The notes under the pieces: model-generated
What the model was told of the DNA's origin: nothing
Databases searched by the model: none
Seen by the model: the letters and a program-made list of their open reading frames with translations, nothing else
Part shown: positions 5,965 through 6,979 of the stretch, piece after piece
Layout of the letters: the number at the start of each line of letters is the position of its first letter
Position numbering within the stretch: position 1 is the stretch's first letter
Made by a program: the position numbers and the translations under genes
Source: Comamonadaceae bacterium
GTDB lineage: Bacteria > Pseudomonadota > Gammaproteobacteria > Burkholderiales > Burkholderiaceae_C
DNA: 6,979 bases
Direction of reading: 5' to 3'
Assembly (NCBI GenBank): GCA_947458345.1
Contig: CANHBU010000095.1
Span: 1 to 6,979 of the forward strand

Positions 5965-6350
5965 ATGCGGACCCCAGCGCAGCGCTGGCCACACGATGCC
6001 GGCGCCTGTTTTTGCGCAACTACGAGGTCAAGATCAACATTGGCGTGCACGACTTTGAAAAAGCCGGCGAGCAGCGCGTGCTGTTCAATGTGGAGCTCTA
6101 CATTCCGCTGGATGTTTCCACGCCCCAGGCCGATGAGCTGCACGAGGTGGTCGACTACGATTTCATTCGATCGGCCATTCGCGATCGGGTGCAGCTTGGG
6201 CACATCCACCTGCAAGAGACGCTGTGCGACGACGTGCTGCGCACCATGCTCGCCCATCCCAAAGTGCAGGCGGCGCGCGTATCGACCGCCAAGCCCGACG
6301 TCTACCCCGACTGCGAGGCAGTGGGCTGCGAAGTCTTTGGCATGAAGTGA
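5961..6350 (+). CDS. folB: Dihydroneopterin aldolase
   Basis: Converts 7,8-dihydroneopterin to 6-hydroxymethyl-7,8-dihydropterin and glycolaldehyde in folate synthesis. The 129-residue protein has the family signature [15 protein letters not shown] (26-40). By alignment to the S. aureus enzyme, the active-site residues are E33 (E22), Y66 in VVDYDFI (Y54), E86 in LQETL (E74) and K111 in STAKPDVYP (K100); all are present. About 15 residues precede the first conserved strand, slightly longer than E. coli FolB. The ATG is supported by AAAGGA about 8 nt upstream and by the ATGA overlap with the SDR stop, so translation is probably coupled. ttcA follows after 8 bp. Confidence 0.95.
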   Translation: MNADPSAALATRCRRLFLRNYEVKINIGVHDFEKAGEQRVLFNVELYIPLDVSTPQADELHEVVDYDFIRSAIRDRVQLGHIHLQETLCDDVLRTMLAHPKVQAARVSTAKPDVYPDCEAVGCEVFGMK

Positions 6351-6358
6351 GTCTGGCC

Positions 6359-6979
6359 ATGAGCTCTGCCGCATCCATCGACTCCCAAGCCCTTGCCGAG
6401 CCCTCGGCGGCCGAAGACTACAAGCGCATCGAGCGCGAAAACCACAAGCTCGAAAAACGCCTGTGCCGCGAGGTCGGCCGGGCCATCGTCGACTACCAGA
6501 TGATCGGCGAGGGCGACAAGGTCATGGTCTGCGTCTCTGGCGGCAAAGACAGCTACGCCATGCTCGACATCTTGCTCAAGCTGCAGCAGCGCGCGCCGGT
6601 GCGCTTTGAGCTGGTGGCGGTCAACCTCGACCAAAAACAGCCGGGCTTTCCGGCCCACGTGCTGCCCGAGTACCTGCGCAGCGTGGGCGTGCCCTTTCAC
6701 ATCGAGACGCAAGACACCTACAGCATCGTCAAGCGCGTCATTCCGGAAGGCAAGACCATGTGCTCGCTGTGCTCGCGGCTGCGGCGCGGCATCTTGTACC
6801 GCGTGGCCGAAGAGCTGGGCTGCACCAAAATCGCGCTGGGCCACCACCGCGACGACATCTTGCAGACCTTGTTTCTCAATATGTTTTTTGCCTCCAAGCT
6901 CAAGGGCATGCCGCCCAAGCTAGCCAGCGACGATGGCAAGAACGTGGTGATTCGGCCGCTGGCTTATGTGAACGAAAAA
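6359..6979 (+). CDS. ttcA: tRNA 2-thiocytidine(32) biosynthesis protein TtcA, N-terminal part (3' end outside window)
   Basis: ATP- and [4Fe-4S]-dependent thiolase that makes 2-thiocytidine at position 32 of certain tRNAs. The frame is open for 207 codons to the right edge, about two thirds of the roughly 310-residue family length. An acidic, charged N-terminal extension (about 1-20) precedes the helix [17 protein letters not shown]. The PP-loop SGGKDS is at 60-65, which binds and adenylates. [11 protein letters not shown] follows, then C135 and C138 in [11 protein letters not shown], two of the three cluster-binding cysteines (C122/C125 in E. coli), then [11 protein letters not shown] and KLKGMPPKL. 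The third cysteine (C222 in E. coli) would lie beyond the window. The start at 6359, 8 bp after the folB stop, has only a weak purine run (AAGTGAG) upstream; cotranscription with folB is likely. Confidence 0.96.
   Translation, partial: MSSAASIDSQALAEPSAAEDYKRIERENHKLEKRLCREVGRAIVDYQMIGEGDKVMVCVSGGKDSYAMLDILLKLQQRAPVRFELVAVNLDQKQPGFPAHVLPEYLRSVGVPFHIETQDTYSIVKRVIPEGKTMCSLCSRLRRGILYRVAEELGCTKIALGHHRDDILQTLFLNMFFASKLKGMPPKLASDDGKNVVIRPLAYVNEK

Noticed and set aside
5637..6374. 245-residue minus-strand open frame
   Set aside because: It spans the end of the SDR and all of folB on the opposite strand; both are well supported and operon-like.
6302..6847. 181-residue minus-strand open frame
   Set aside because: Antisense of ttcA, which carries the PP-loop and CxxC motifs.
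1..6979. Defence system, mobile element, CRISPR array or biosynthetic cluster
   Set aside because: All coding space is taken by recognisable housekeeping genes; no spaced direct repeats, transposase, integrase or defence domain is visible.

Overview
The window is GC-rich chromosomal DNA packed with housekeeping genes. Protein features and gene order point to a betaproteobacterium of the Burkholderiales, most likely Comamonadaceae: the lytic transglycosylase C-terminus, the NDUFA9-like protein, Cca and TtcA all read like members of that group. This placement rests on family recognition, not on a search. No insertion sequence, phage gene, tRNA, rRNA or CRISPR array is visible.

Layout. (1) 3-1121, plus: C-terminal part of a soluble lytic murein transglycosylase; its start lies before the window. 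(2) 1122-1319: spacer with two REP-like palindromes in inverted orientation. (3) 1320-2291, plus: atypical short-chain dehydrogenase of the complex I NDUFA9 subunit family. (4) 2292-2453: spacer with a 14-bp tandem duplication and a candidate promoter close to the next start. (5) 2454-3686, plus: cca. (6) 3687-3757: a convergent junction holding a hairpin and a third REP-like element. (7) 3758-3952, minus: DUF2905 membrane protein. (8) 4010-5113, minus: MidA/NDUFAF7-family methyltransferase. (9) 5114-5178: divergent spacer. (10) 5179-5964, 5961-6350 and 6359-6979, plus: a tight run of a pteridine-reductase-type SDR, folB and ttcA. ttcA runs off the right edge.

How the genes relate. The SDR and folB overlap by four bases and ttcA starts 8 bp after folB, so they probably form one operon. 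The first two plausibly act together in pterin/folate metabolism. cca (tRNA 3'-end synthesis) and ttcA (s2C32 thiolation) are both tRNA enzymes but lie in separate transcription units. The NDUFA9-like and MidA-like proteins are both bacterial relatives of mitochondrial complex I accessory or assembly factors and flank cca.

No new large system is visible. The most useful non-coding observations are the three REP-like palindromes, which share a GCCCTC loop with different but complementary stems in two copies, and the -10-like hexamers exactly 7 nt before the NDUFA9-like and cca start codons, which suggest leaderless mRNAs.
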